A DNA stretch of 64,000 bases from Panagrolaimus kolymaensis (taxonomy: Eukaryota; Nematoda; Chromadorea; Rhabditida; Panagrolaimidae): assembly GCA_028622995.1 (NCBI GenBank), contig JAJQJQ010000003.1, positions 9,734,001 to 9,798,000 on the forward strand. Reading direction: 5' to 3'. Under the pieces are notes generated by a model, which saw nothing but the letters and a program-made list of their open reading frames with translations, did no database searches and had not been told where the DNA came from. Shown here one piece after another: positions 1 to 12,251 of the stretch; the stretch's first letter is position 1; the number at the start of each line of letters is the position of its first letter. The position numbers and the translations under genes were made by a program.

Positions 1-2099
1 ATTTAAGTGTGAAAGAAAAAAAGCAAGCAGCAAGCTTAATGGAAAATGAAAGAATTTCAGCATAATGCTTATCAAAAAAAAAAGAAAGTAATCATTAAAT
101 ATGCGTCTATGGCCTCATTGAAAAAGGGTTAAAAAAAATTTTAATGTTTGTTAAAAGCATAGAATAAACATTTTTTATGAGGGAATTAATGAAATAAAAA
201 TCAATAAATCCTTTTTAAAATGTAAAAATTGCTAACAAAAAAGTTATGACAATTTTTTATTTTCACTTTTTTAAAAGATTAGAAATACATGAATAAACAT
301 GGATGGGATTTTTTGACTTTTTGCTTTCTTTATTTTTCTCTTTGTTTGGGGTAAAAAGAAATGAAAAAAATGGAAAAATGAAAGAAAATAATAATATCTT
401 TTTAGAATTTGTTATTTTGGAAAAAATGCATTTTGATAACATTTCTTGGAACTTTTGAATCAAAAAGAAAAAATAGTTGATGTCAAAAAAGCAAAGATAC
501 AAAGATTGAGCTAAAAGGAGAGCCAAATTTTTTCTAAAACAAACAACACAGTTCCTTGGATAAATATTAATGAACTTTTATTTGTTTGATTAAAAAAAGT
601 TACAAAAGACTTTTATTTAGTTTTTTGCAAAGTCGTGCATATCCGTGATTTTGCCAAAGTTATCGGGAATTTTCACACCCAAAAAACTCAAATCAACAAA
701 AATTACCTTCAAATGTATGAATGTCAAAAATCACAAGAAAATATTGTATCTTAGTTCGCTTTAATTTGTTTTAATATTGAGTTTTTATTTAATAAACGAA
801 TTACAAAATATTTTCTTCTTTAAAAAATAAAAAAAATGTTTTTCATCCTTCTTTGATTGGTTTGATACAAAATTTTTAAAATAAAAAATCGAATCTAAGT
901 GTTTTAAAAAAATTGTTTTAGCAAAAATTAATTCAAGAAAACGGGTGTCGATATTTAAATGTTGAAGAAGAAGATGAAATTTAAAAATATAAAAGTTTTT
1001 GTAATATTTGCTGTTGCTCAGTTGAATTGTACCATGCCCAGCAACTTTTTCCTAATGCTCATTAAAAATTAATAGAATCCTGAAAAAAAATTTTCTTTGC
1101 TCTAGGATTTCACCTTTTTATTCAAGTTTCATATTTTTCAATATATAAAATTTTTTTTGCAACTTTGGTCAATTTCAGTTTGTACTTTGACCTATTTTCT
1201 TTCACGTTTTTTTCCTTGTGTCGTGGCTTAATTTTATCTTTTTGTTTTTAGCGCTCATTAAGTCTCTGTTTTATTTTATTTTTATTTTTATTTACCACTG
1301 TTTCCCATAAAAATTTGATTCAATGCAAAAAAAAAGAGAAGACCATGTTTTAAAAATGATTCAAATTAGACAATTTTTTATTTTTCAGGCTTAAAAAAGC
1401 ACATGAGAACCAGGACTCTGCCGCCTGCCTCGTGGACACCCATTTATTTTTCTTTTATTTTTTCGCAAAAATAAAAAAAGAGAAAAGGGAGAAACACGAG
1501 GTCTACTGCTACTACTTTGTTAGAGTTATTTTTTTTGTTCTTTGATGTGATCATTGTTGAAAAAGAAAAAATATGCAATGCGGTTGTTGTTGTCGTCGTC
1601 CTGGTCGCTGTTGTCTCATTTTCAATTTTTTTTTCTAACACAAAAACACATTTCTGGTCTGCCCAGTCAGCCAAAATTTTAAACTTCCATGTGAAAAAAA
1701 AATGAAAGTAAAATTGTTTAAATGTTATTTTATTTTTGGACCACGTTTACATATTTTTCCATTTTTTACTATTAAAAAAAACACTAAAAAGTTTGATTTT
1801 AATTTCAGACAAAAAATAAAAATAAAAGAATAATTGTTTCTTTTGGTCGAAGTTTGTTGATTGATTTGCGTTGTTCACTGTGGCAGCGTGCAAATAGTTT
1901 AGCTGTCTGCGACATTGCGACGACCTAGACTATTTTTCTCTCTCGAAAAAATGCATATTTTATTTTGTTGTTTGTTTTATTTCTTCACCCTTTTTTCCTT
2001 ATTTGATTCACTTTCTTTTCGTGATTCACGTCTCATTTTTTAGCTTCAAATTTTTTAAAACTTTCTTTATTTTTCAATTTTCTGTTTTTTAGGTGAAAA
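1..2099. other. AT-rich upstream region, no gene seen
   Basis: Long A and T homopolymers on both strands with stops in all frames. Short open frames here (for example 263-526 minus and 1444-1705 on both strands) are low-complexity Phe/Lys/Asn or Thr/Val runs from homopolymers and GTT/GTC repeats, and I do not accept them. The last few hundred bases probably hold the promoter and outron of the PAQR gene. A T-rich acceptor (TGTTTTTTAG, ending at 2092) lies 8 bases before its start codon. Confidence 0.6.
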
Positions 2100-4336
2100 A
2101 TGAGTTCCCCGAAGCCTGATAGAAAGCTATCTAAAAATTTTGTTGAACCATCCGTTAATGACGCGTTGCAACAAGCTCGGCAAATTGTAACTCATGGAAA
2201 AGCTAATGAAAATATAAATGAACATGTTATTGAAGATTCCACTTCTGTGCAGGTATCAAAATTTTATTTAAGCTTTTTTAAATCGAAGTTACTGAAAAAA
2301 AAAATTTTAGATCACAAAATCTCAAAGTAAACAATCCCCAGTGGAAGTTTTGATTAGTCGAAGTAAAGTTGTTTCACAATCCAGTTCTTCGGAAGATGAA
2401 GGAGATTATTGTAAGCTAAATTTCTTTGTTTTAAAATTAATAAAAAAAAAAATTTCGTTTTAGCTGAACCCGAATTTCCCACAGATAAAACTCAACTATT
2501 AAAATCTAGCAGAAGTTATCCCGGCGATGCCCATACTGAATCTCGATATGTTCGGGGTTCATCAGGGATGTGGAGGCATGAAACCGATGACGATATTAGA
2601 TTCGATGATGAAGCTCATTTAAAAGTTGATGTGACTCAAAGAACTGAATCTGTTGTTGATGGGCATCATGTTGTTAAAACTGTGAGTTTTTGCTTCCTTG
2701 AAAAATCTTGGAATATATAATTTTTATTTTTTTGAAGACTTGGACTGCTCGATGGACAGTTCAAACCTATGAAAAGCTTCCTGAATGGCTTCAAGATAAT
2801 GAATATCTTCGATCTGGCCATCGCCCGCCTTTACCAAGTTTTGCCGAATGTTTTAAAAGCATTTTGTCTCTTCATACTGAAACCGGAAATATTTGGACTC
2901 ATTTAATCGGTTAGCATTTTTTCTTTAAATCTTTTTTTAAACAAAATCAGAAAATTCGAGAAACATTCTTTTGTTTTTTGCTAAAAAAAAGTTTGGGACT
3001 TCTTCCCGCTCGTTTTTTAAATTGTTTTTCGATGTCATTAATTTTCTCATCCATTTATTTGACTTTTCTTTTTTGTTGCCCAGACAAAAATAATGAATGG
3101 GGTGAGTCGACCCTTATCAATCACCCGCCACAAATAAACACAGGTGGTTGGATGGCTTTCCTTCAATTTTGATCACGTGATATATATTTTTTGTTTTGGT
3201 CTGCTAAAAGGCATTCTTTTTGCTTACTGAAACAAAACAAAACAAAAAAATGTGATTGCTGCGTATTTTAAAGAAGAAGAAAAACAAAGTCATAGAAAAA
3301 AGAAAACAACAAAAATTAAAAAATGTATAAACAAAAAAATAAAAGATTGGTGACGTAATTCAGCGTCGTCTGGCACCTTAAGCAAAAATAACAACATTCG
3401 TTTTAAAATTTAAAAGTTCTTAATAATTTTTAGAATTAATTTTCAAATTAACTACTAACTTACAAAAGTAAATTTTTTTCAGGATGTGTAGCCTTTTTTA
3501 TTCTCGCCTCATGGTTTTTATCCCGTCCTAAAGGCCATATCGACTTCCAAGAAAAGCTTGTATTTTCTTTCTTTTTTGCTGGAGCCATTGTATGCCTTGG
3601 ACTTTCTTGTTTATTCCATACTTTATCATGCCATTCCAAACCTGTTGTAAAATTATTTAGCAAGTATGTTAATTTTCATTTTTGTCCTTTGCATCCTTAT
3701 AAATTTGTTTTTAGGCTTGATTACATGGGAATATCATTACTTATAATTGGATCATTCATTCCATGGATATATTATGGATTTTATTGTCGTCGAGAACCTA
3801 AATATACTTACATAGCTATGGTCATCGTGCTTGGAATTGGAGCCATTATAGTTTCACTTTGGGATAAATTTGGTGAAAGTCGTTATCGACCTTTGAGAGC
3901 TGGAGTATTTGTTTCGATGGGTTGCAGCGGAATTATTCCAACTATTCATTTTATTTACACTGATGGTATGAGACGATTAATAGATGAAAATAGTTTTTAT
4001 TGGGTTTTAACTATGGCTATTTTATATCTTGTTGGAGCTTTACTTTATGCCACTCGAACTCCAGAAAGATTTTTCCCAGGAAAATGTGATTATTGGGTAT
4101 GCAAAATTATGCAAATTTTTAAAGTTCAAATTTACATAAAATTTTATATGTTTTTTTAGTTCCAATCTCACCAATTATTCCATTTATGCGTGGTGGTTGC
4201 AGCTTTCACACATTTTTATGGGGTTCAAGAAATGGCTTATAAACGTTTAACAGCAACATGTCCATCAAATGAAATAATGGATATGGGTTCTACTCCAGCT
4301 CCATCACTTTATAATTATATTCATAATGAACTATAA
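2100..4336 (+). CDS. PAQR family receptor, adiponectin-receptor type
   Basis: Seven exons: 2100-2252, 2311-2410, 2464-2681, 2738-2909, 3483-3663, 3715-4096, 4160-4336; frames join cleanly to 460 aa. PAQR proteins are seven-helix membrane proteins with a cytosolic N terminus and a zinc site; AdipoR-type members have ceramidase activity and in C. elegans regulate membrane fluidity. Here a polar N-terminal region of about 160 residues precedes the typical motif with LPEWLQDNEYLRSGHRP, then LHTETGNIWTHLIG. The likely zinc ligands are H260 (in SCLFHTLSC), D277 (LDYMG), H406 and H410 (SHQLFHL). Their spacing (17, 129 and 4 residues) equals that of H191, D208, H337 and H341 in human AdipoR1 as I remember it. 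The ATG follows a likely spliced-leader acceptor. PAQR-1 or PAQR-2 orthology is not resolved. The 573-bp fourth intron is the largest. Confidence 0.93.
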
Positions 4337-5061
4337 ATTTTATTTTATTTCTTTTCTTTTAATTATTTTTACTAACCAGTAATAATTCTAAAAAAATGGT
4401 CCAACAACAACAAAAACAATTAGTGCATACACAAACTTTTTTATTCTGCTCTGTACGCAGCTATGCCCTGTGATAAGGTTGAAAACCAACTTTTTTCTTT
4501 TATTCCATTTTCGTGCATTGTCGTCATTTTATTTTTAAAGCTCCAAAATTTTTTTAAATGCAGCTATCTTTTTTTTAAACATTTTTTTTTCATTCTAATT
4601 CTTTTCGCCTAGATAATAGTCGATTTTTTATTGTACAATGTTTAATTTTTTCTATTTTTTTTTTTAATTTGTTGTCGTCACGGGCTTTATTTTTATAATA
4701 TTTAATTAATTTTGGTCATTGTGTAAATTTTTTTTTGTGTGCGGGTCTTATTGTACACTTATTTTTGTATCTATCTATCCTTTTTTCACTCTGCTATGCA
4801 ATCATATTAAAGTCGATGCCTTTTTTGCTTTTCATCTTTATCAATTTTTGTAAAGTTTTGATTAAGGTTGCAAAAAATAAATAAAAGAAGTAAAATTTTT
4901 ACCTTAAAAATTATTTTTTTGATGATTGGTTTCACATTAATGGAAGACGTTAATTTTCGTTAAAAAATTTTGAGATTCCATAAAAATTTAATTAATTAAT
5001 TTGTTTTTGGTTGGCTCATGTGCTTTTTTTAATTCGATTAATTTATTTTAAGTTAATTTGA
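4337..5061. other. PAQR 3' UTR and intergenic region
   Basis: T-rich sequence without a credible ORF. AATAAA-like signals near 4870-4885 may end the PAQR transcript. The next gene starts at 5062 just after a TTTTAAG acceptor. I see nothing else. Confidence 0.5.
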
Positions 5062-6315
5062 ATGTCGCCAACGTCATATTTTGCTAAACCAACATGTAGT
5101 AAAACAATTTTTGAAAAGATAAAATATGGAAATCCTCCATCATTTAAAGATTGGGGTGGAATCCCAAGCCTTTTGAGAATAGCGAAATGGTTGCTAACAG
5201 AAAAAGATGATTCAAAACTTCCAAATAAAACAGAAGTTGCAAAAGCTTTGCCAGTTTTGAAACCAAAATTTGATTCGAAATCAGACCTTTCTGCGACTTG
5301 GCTTGGACATGCTACAGTTTTTGTTCAATTAGAAGGACTAAATTTAATCACTGATCCAGTTTTCTCTCCAAGAGCTTCGCTATTTAAATTTTCTGGACCA
5401 AAAAGATATGTGAGACCGCCATGTGAAATTGAGAATCTGCCACCGGTAATTAAAAAAAATAACATTTTGGCGACACAAAACTAATTTTATAGATAGATGT
5501 TGGAGTCATAAGCCATAATCACTATGACCATTTGGATTGTAACGCTGTGATGAGAATTTCTGATAGAAATCCAAAGATGAAATGGTTTGTGCCTTTAGGA
5601 TTAAAGAAACTAGTTGGATCTAAAGCAAAAAATGTGGAAGTTATTGAAAAAAATTGGTATGAGGTTTTAGAATTTCGATTTAAGAAATATATCAAAATTT
5701 TTAGGGGAGAAACTTATGATTTTGAAAAGGACGGCAAAACTTTTACGCTTCTCTGCGTTCCAGCTCAACATTGGAGCCAACGAGGGCTATTTGATAGATT
5801 TAGCACTCTTTGGTGTGGTTGGGTAATTATGGGACAGAATATAAAATTTTATTATTCGGGTGACACAGGATTTTGTGAAGAAGAATTTAAAAAACTTGGA
5901 GACAAATATGGCCCATTTCAACTTGCTGCAATTCCAATTGGTTGCTATTCACCAAGGTAAAATATTTTAAATTTATAAAACAAACTAAAAATAGAAAATA
6001 AATTAAAAAGAAACATTTTTTTTTTTGCAGATGGATTATGAAATCTCAACATATTAATCCCGAAGAAGCTGTGTTAGTACACGAAATTATAAAAGCAGAA
6101 AACACATTAGGCGTTCATTGGGGAACTTACGTCATGGGATCTAATGAAGTTTGTGCTTTGTACTTTAAAACAAGATTCTTTCATTGAAAGACTTATTTTT
6201 ATTTTAGCACTATCTCGAACCTCCAAAATTATTCGATGAATTTGCAAGGAAACGTGGCCTTAGCACTAAAAATCTTTTTACTCTTCAACATGGAGAAACT
6301 TGGAGCTACAATTAA
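5062..6315 (+). CDS. NAPE-hydrolysing phospholipase D (NAPE-PLD), upstream tandem copy
   Basis: Five exons: 5062-5445, 5493-5656, 5705-5956, 6031-6148, 6208-6315; 341 aa. NAPE-PLD is a zinc metallo-beta-lactamase-fold enzyme that cleaves N-acyl-phosphatidylethanolamine to N-acylethanolamine (anandamide class) and phosphatidic acid at membranes. The sequence has the MBL core TWLGHATV, the metal motif HNHYDHLD at the start of exon 2, [11 protein letters not shown], the metal aspartate in YSGDTGF, and a late histidine in VHWGTY. The length is close to other nematode copies and a little shorter than the human enzyme (393 aa). All four intron positions match the next gene, so the two are tandem duplicates. 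The 48-bp intron 5657-5704 has no stop and a length divisible by three, so its retention would add 16 residues. The ATG follows a TTTTAAG acceptor. Both copies keep the catalytic residues. Confidence 0.93.
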
Positions 6316-6517
6316 TAATTATTCATAGTCTTTCAAAATCTATAATTATTTTTTTATTGCGTCGTGTAATTTTTTTGTGTTCCTTTTGTGTCAATAAAAA
6401 AGGGTTTACTTTTTTGATAAAAACTTTTTGTGCAAAAGAAAAAATGGTGATTTATCCGTTTGAATTATTTTTTTCTTTTAAATTTTGGCTAATTTTCTTA
6501 AATTTTTGATTTTTTAG
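6316..6517 (+). promoter_or_regulatory. Intercistronic region with poly(A) signal and spliced-leader acceptor
   Basis: AATAAA at 6393-6398 follows the upstream stop by about 80 bases. About 120 bases later a T-rich acceptor (TTGATTTTTTAG) ends at 6517, directly abutting the ATG of the next gene. This spacing is typical of nematode operons, where the downstream mRNA receives an SL2-type leader. Whether these two genes form an operon is inference; an independent promoter in so short a gap is less likely. Confidence 0.6.
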
Positions 6518-7743
6518 ATGTCTGTAGCCACAGAAGAATCTTCTACGATAGAATTTGCTAAACCTTTAATTCTTCAAGGCAGATTCAATAACCCTAAATC
6601 GTTTACAAATTGGACGGGTATTCCAGATCCTTTGAAAATTATGAAATGGAAAATTATGGATGAAAATAAATCTAAAATTCCAAAAGAAGAAATTTTAAAC
6701 GAAACTTTGCCTGTGACTTTTCCAGAATTTGATTTAAAATCGAATTTATCTGCGACTTGGCTAGGACATGCGACAGTTTTTGTTCAATTAGAAGGTTTGA
6801 ATTTTATTACTGATCCAGTTTTCGCTGCTCGAGCTTCACCATCTCGATGGGCTGGTCCACGGAGATATCGGAAACCTCCATGTCAGCCAGAAGATTTGCC
6901 AGAGGTACTTTTTTCTCAAATTTTTCCATTCTTCAAAATTTGAGGTTTAGATCCATGTTGGCGTCATTAGCCATAATCATTATGATCACTTGGATAGTGA
7001 AGCTGTAAAAGCCTTATCAAAATGTAATCCAAAAATGAAATGGTTTGTTCCAATGGGATTAAAAACATGGATGGATTCCATCGTTCCAGGAATGGAAGTT
7101 ATTGAAAAATCTTGGTTAGTTTCCATTTAAAAAAATTATATTTAACTAAACCTAAATTTTCTTAGGGGCGAAAAGTTTGATTTTGAATTCGATGGCAAAA
7201 CTTTTACTGTTCTCTGTGTTCCAGCCCAGCATTGGAGTCAACGAGGTGCTCTAGATCGATGCAAAACACTTTGGTGTGGATGGGCAATTTTGGGACAAAC
7301 TCATAAATTTTTTTATACTGGAGACACAGGATTTTGCGATGAGGAGTTTAAAAAACTTGGAGATAAATATGGCCCTTTTCAACTTGCTGCTATTCCCATT
7401 GGTTGTTATTGTCCTAGGTAAAATTTATTATTTTTTAACCCTCTTTGATGTATTTTGGCTTTAGATGGTTTATGCGATCGCAACACATCGATCCCGAAGA
7501 AGCAGTTTTAATACATAAATATGTCAAGGCCGAAAATACTATTGGAATTCATTGGGGAACTTATGAAATGGGATCCAATGAAGTTTGTCATACAAATTTA
7601 TTTATAAATTATAATTTTTTATTCGTTTTTAGCCATATCTTGAACCAGTAAAGCTTTTTGAAGAAGCAGCACTAAAACATGGCTTTGATACTAAAAAAGT
7701 TTTTACCATTGGTCATGGAAAAACTTGGATTTATGAAAGCTAA
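6518..7743 (+). CDS. NAPE-hydrolysing phospholipase D (NAPE-PLD), downstream tandem copy
   Basis: Five exons: 6518-6904, 6951-7114, 7166-7417, 7465-7582, 7633-7743; 343 aa. Exons 2, 3 and 4 have the same lengths (164, 252 and 118 nt) as in the neighbour at 5062-6315, and intron phases agree. It has the same metallo-beta-lactamase signature: [34 protein letters not shown] and IHWGTY. The role is hydrolysis of N-acyl-phosphatidylethanolamines to N-acylethanolamines. The copies differ over much of the N terminus and in the residues after the metal motif, so the duplication is not recent. The ATG immediately follows a trans-splice-like acceptor. A poly(A) signal lies near 7811. Confidence 0.93.
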
Positions 7744-8372
7744 TTTATTTTCCTCGAAATAATTTTAATTAATTAATTTTTTTTTTGCAATATTTCACTT
7801 TTGTATGGTTCAATAAATAAAAAAAGTTTAACAATAATTTTCAAAACAAAATTTTAAAAGTTTTCTTTTTTAATGGAAAACATTGTTTCAAGAAAGGCAA
7901 AATAGATGAAAGCTTTTTTATTTATGTCACAAAAAAATACTCTAAAAATTGCTGCTCTATTTTTCTTTTTTCGTTTCAAGATTTTTCTATAACTTTGAGA
8001 CTGATCCTTTGAAAGAAGAAAAAAAAATATTGTCACACTAATACTTTGATCGCTTTGCTCTTTTTTGTTGGTTGAAATTGATTCAATATTTTTCCTAACA
8101 AAAACATTTTTTTCCTTCTTTAATGAAATTTTATATATATATTTTTCTAGAAAAGTTTTTCCTCTGTTTTAAACTTTTTTTGAAGCAAACTTTGAATCAT
8201 TGATTGTTCGAGTTGAGCAACAACAACAACGACAAAGCATAATTGTTTTTGATTTTGATGCGTCATCAAAATTTTTATTTTATTATTGTTTCTGCTCGCT
8301 TGTTTTTAGTTTTATTTGTTTTGATTAATTTGAAGTCATTGTTTTTTTATTTTCAGTTATAAATTAGCTACT
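7744..8372. other. Intergenic region between NAPE-PLD and PH-FYVE genes
   Basis: AT-rich, with an AATAAA at about 7811 and a CAACAACAACAACGAC stretch near 8219. A TTTTATTTTCAG acceptor ends at about 8357, 16 bases before the next ATG, so part of this region is probably outron. The minus-strand open frame 7854-8036 is a homopolymer artefact. Confidence 0.5.
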
Positions 8373-9446
8373 ATGGTTGATCGGTTACGTCATAGTCCAG
8401 CAAATCAGCGAAGAATTGAAAATATTGAAGCATGCTTTGGATCTCAAGGTGAACCACTCTGGTATGAAGGAAGGGTTTTAGTTGGAGAAGGGGTATTAAT
8501 GAAAATGTGTAGAAAAAAGGCTAAACCTCGACAATTCTTTTTATTTAATGATTTATTAGTTTATGGTTCAATTTTAATTTCTAAAAAACGATATCACAAA
8601 CAGCGAATGATTCCATTGGAGCAAGTACAACTTGGAAATCTTGAAGATGAAGCAAGTAAGGAATTTAATATAAAAAAATTTGCATATATAAATTTAATTT
8701 TTAAGATGTCAAACATGGTTGGATTATTAAAACTCGAATGAAATCCTTCGCAGTTTATGCTGCCACTGAAACCGAAAAACAAGAATGGATGTTGCATATT
8801 GAACGATGCGTTCAAGAATTAATTAAAAGTTAGACTTTAGTTCAAAAATTTTTGCTAATTATGTTTTAATTTTAGATGGAAAACGTCCTGAAAGTGAACA
8901 TGCAGCCGTTTGGGTTCCAGACAATGAAGTTACAGTTTGTATGTGTTGTAATTCAGCGCAATTTACACTCATCCATCGAAGAGTTAGTTTTTCCCTTAAT
9001 TTGAGACTAAGCTCTCAAACTTTGACATTTATAGCATCATTGTCGTTCGTGTGGCCACGTAGTTTGTGGAAATTGTTCTAGTAAACGCTTTGTTTTACCC
9101 GGAATTGATAAACGTCCAGTTCGAGTTTGTGATGAGGTAACTTTTGCATTTTTTGTTGTCGAATTAGAAGCACACGATAATTTTTTTAGTGCCACCCTAA
9201 ACTTGCAAGCGGTGATGTAACTGTTATTGTTACAAATCATGATAGCTCTGCTCATGCTTCACGAATCCTGGAAAGCGATGATTCTGACGATGAGGATGAA
9301 ATCGATAATAAAAATGTTAATTTTACTGACAATAATCAAGTAAGATTTTCCTTTCCCCAAAATTTTTAGAGACATTTGCAAGAATAATTTTATAGGCTCA
9401 ATTTTATGGACATGAAGAACCCCCTCGAAGTTCTACTCGTATTTGA
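8373..9446 (+). CDS. plekhf: Phafin-like protein with PH and FYVE domains (PLEKHF family)
   Basis: Six exons: 8373-8655, 8706-8828, 8876-8982, 9035-9136, 9190-9339, 9396-9446; 271 aa. Phafins bind phosphatidylinositol 3-phosphate on endosomes through PH and FYVE domains and act in endosome fusion, autophagy and endo-lysosomal traffic. An N-terminal segment typical of the family (residues about 1-35) leads into a PH domain (about 35-135; [13 protein letters not shown], ending in [12 protein letters not shown]). The FYVE domain starts at about residue 148 with [13 protein letters not shown] and contains the basic phosphoinositide motif RRHHCRSCG (170-178), followed by CGNC and VCDEC zinc pairs. 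A Ser/Asp/Glu-rich tail matches the acidic C terminus of phafin-2. Length compares with 279 and 249 aa for human PLEKHF1 and 2. The start follows a probable spliced-leader acceptor. Confidence 0.95.
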
Positions 9447-10172
9447 TATATTTGTATGTTACCTCTCAGGAATTATTCAATCACTTACATTTCAATTCCA
9501 ATTCCAATTCATTTCAAAAAAAAAAGTTATATATTCATTCATTCGTATATCACAAGTCGTCTTAATTCTTTCCTATTTAATAATTATATTTAATTTTATT
9601 TATCTTTATTTTCTTTCACTTTTTATTATTTAATATTTCATAAAAAAGCTCAGCGGGTACATCTATTCTCTGTCTTCATTTAGAGCTTTTTTAATTATTA
9701 TTCCACTAATATATTCGTTTTCTTACAGTTATGTGATCTTTTTAAAAATTAATTAATTTTATCCGATGAAATTTGTTTCTAATGCACCACTAATTTTGGT
9801 GCGTTTATTTACTGTTCTTATTTACTTTATGAAACATTCTCACTGAATATGTATTTATATTCCAACACTTAATTTTATTTTTATATTTATTATACAATTT
9901 TTCATTTTTACAACAAAAAAATTAAATAAAACCTATGTTATTTTTTATGCAATTTCAATTTGGTTTTCATTCAAGGCAAGAAAGTGAAACTAATAAAGTG
10001 CACAAAAAAAAGAAACATACAAAGTTTTTCTAATTTCTACATAGGTTTAAAAAATCTCGCTTAATTGCATAGACTAAAAAGCTTTTATCAACAATATTTA
10101 CCCATTTCAAAAAATCCAATTCAAAGATTTCCGAAAAATTCTACAAGCATCGATTTATTTTCTTTATTTTTT
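9447..10172. other. Convergent 3' ends of PH-FYVE and GPCR genes
   Basis: AT-rich sequence between two convergent genes. AATAAA-type signals on the plus strand lie near 9920; on the minus strand the equivalent TTTATT at about 10154 is just past the GPCR stop. No ORF is credible. Confidence 0.5.
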
Positions 10173-12251
10173 TTACGTTGCCGTGTCTTTAATATTTATT
10201 AAGGAAGTATGCTGCTGATGAGAATTTGGCAGATTTGTCACCAGACCATTTTTAAATTTAGTTGTTTCAAACACAGAAGTTGAACGATCTAATCTATAAA
10301 AATAAATTTATTTCTTAGAAAAGTCTCACAACAAATGTCAAAAAAGACTTACTTTACAGTAGTATTTTCTGCTGAATTCCGTCCATTACAATTCGTCACA
10401 GTCATCATACTTACATGCTCTTCCCCGCTATTGTCATGTTTCATTTGTAATTGAGTATTAAGTAAACCATATAAAATCCAATTACTTGCCGAACCAAAAT
10501 ATGGCAATAAATGAACACAATAAATTAAAAATAATAATTGTTCACTCGCTTGTTCATATTTATCAGAAAATAAACTCATATATATTGCGTATAAAACTGA
10601 ACACCAATATGGCGTCCAACATACAAAATACAGTACCGCAATAAGTATAGTGTAAACGGATATGCGTCGAAGGGGAATTCCACTTCGAGGAAGCACTCTT
10701 AAAAAAATAAGAAAAAATATAATTAGTTTAAGTTTAAGTTTAGTGTTTTGGCAACAAAAATAAAATAAAACTCGTGTTTAATTAACGAAAAAAAAGAGAG
10801 TTAAAAATAAGAAAAGTTCAAGTATTTAGATTTTGAAATATTTTTTCAAAAAATTAAGTTTAAAGATAGAAAAGCGACGTTGTTGTCTTGCTGATACTTA
10901 CTTGGTATGCATATAAAGTTTTCGAATTAATTTATAATTAAAATACCCGATAAGAAATAAAGGTACAACGAAACCAAGAACGAATGTGCTAAAAAATGGA
11001 ATGTAAAATTATTTAATTTTTATTGATTGGCCGAATTCTTTTTCAGTCGTTTTTATAAAGTGGAAGGAGGAAGCTTTAGATTTAAGTTGGTTTCGACTTC
11101 TTTTCTAAATTTTTTTTTTCTAAAGTCAAAATAGAAATAAATGGATTCGAAATTCTTTTTAGAGGTAAAAATTAAAAAACCAAAACTTTAAAAATTTAAC
11201 AATTGAAAGTTGCTATGCCAAAAATTTTGTACACAATTAATTACTACAGTAAACCTGAACGTGTCTCAACTTTTTTTTGTTGCAAAAAAAGGTTTATTGA
11301 AACTCCAAGAGTTCACCACGTAACACTTTTTTTCCTAGTTCTGAGTTCTGACATATTGACAGAAAATATTTAGTAACTCCGTCGTCTACTATCAGAAATG
11401 TCCATTTTTTCTTTTTCTCCAAAAGCTTCCTTCCTTTTTTTTATATTCCTATTACAATTTTTTTATTTTTGCACATACCTAGTAGTAAACCATAAAAATA
11501 CATAAGGTGGCATCATATCCGAACATTTAAACACCCGAACTCGAGTTACATTTTCAATTCCCGTGGTTTCTTCACTATGTGAAAGTTGATGAAGTAATAA
11601 TTCATTGGCTTTAGCATAAAAAAGCATTGGTAATAAAAGTATGAAAGCCACGGACCAAAGGGTAAAAATGGTAGAAAGTACAAATTTTTTCGATCTGTAC
11701 CATTGCTTATATGGATGGCATACAGCCATATATCGATCGAAGCTCATAGCTGTTATGAGAAAAGTGGAAACTATTCTTCCCACTGAACCACAAACATGAT
11801 GAAGTTTACAAATAAATGTGCCAAACATCCAAAAACCAATTATATTATCCTAAAAAAAAGTTGTTTAATTTTTTTAATATGTATTTTGAGGGCTAATCTA
11901 TGAACTTACGAGTATGGCAGGTGGTAATGAAAGACTCATTAAAAAATCCACTACACAAAGTGCAGCAATGTAAAGAATAGCATTATCTCGATTTCGACGA
12001 TTAAGCGAACGAGAATTTTTTCTTTCATTTAAAATTCCTCGAATTATTGTCCAAACTGAAGCATTCCCACAAATTCCAACAATAAAACATATAACAAATA
12101 TAATAACAACAAATAATACGCGTGATTGTAATTCTTGTATTGGAGGATATACATTTCGAACAAATATTTCTTTTGTGAAACCCGGGCATGTAAGTGTTCC
12201 ATGTCCCGTGTCACTGCATTCTTGTAAATTTGTTAATGGTGGAACCGTCAT
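10173..12251 (-). CDS. Rhodopsin-family peptide GPCR (somatostatin/opioid/allatostatin-like)
   Basis: Five exons on the minus strand: 12251-11910, 11849-11479, 10988-10902, 10697-10353, 10293-10173; 421 aa. All seven helices are visible, from TM1 ending in GICGNASVW, through TM2 with CVVDFLMSLSLPP, to TM7. The conserved TM3 cysteine is C128 and the DRY motif is D152-Y154 in SFDRYMAVCHP. TM6 has CWTPYW at 293-298. The overall pattern is that of class A neuropeptide receptors near the somatostatin, opioid and allatostatin group; the ligand cannot be named from sequence. Oddity: TM7 ends in NWILY (339-343), where most class A receptors have NPxxY. The start ATG lies 10 bases after a TTCAG acceptor. 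The tail is short, polar and lacks a clear palmitoylation cysteine. Confidence 0.88.

Noticed and set aside
2978..3172. 64-codon plus-strand frame within PAQR intron 4
   Set aside because: Lies between two exons whose phases join perfectly without it, and has no PAQR similarity.
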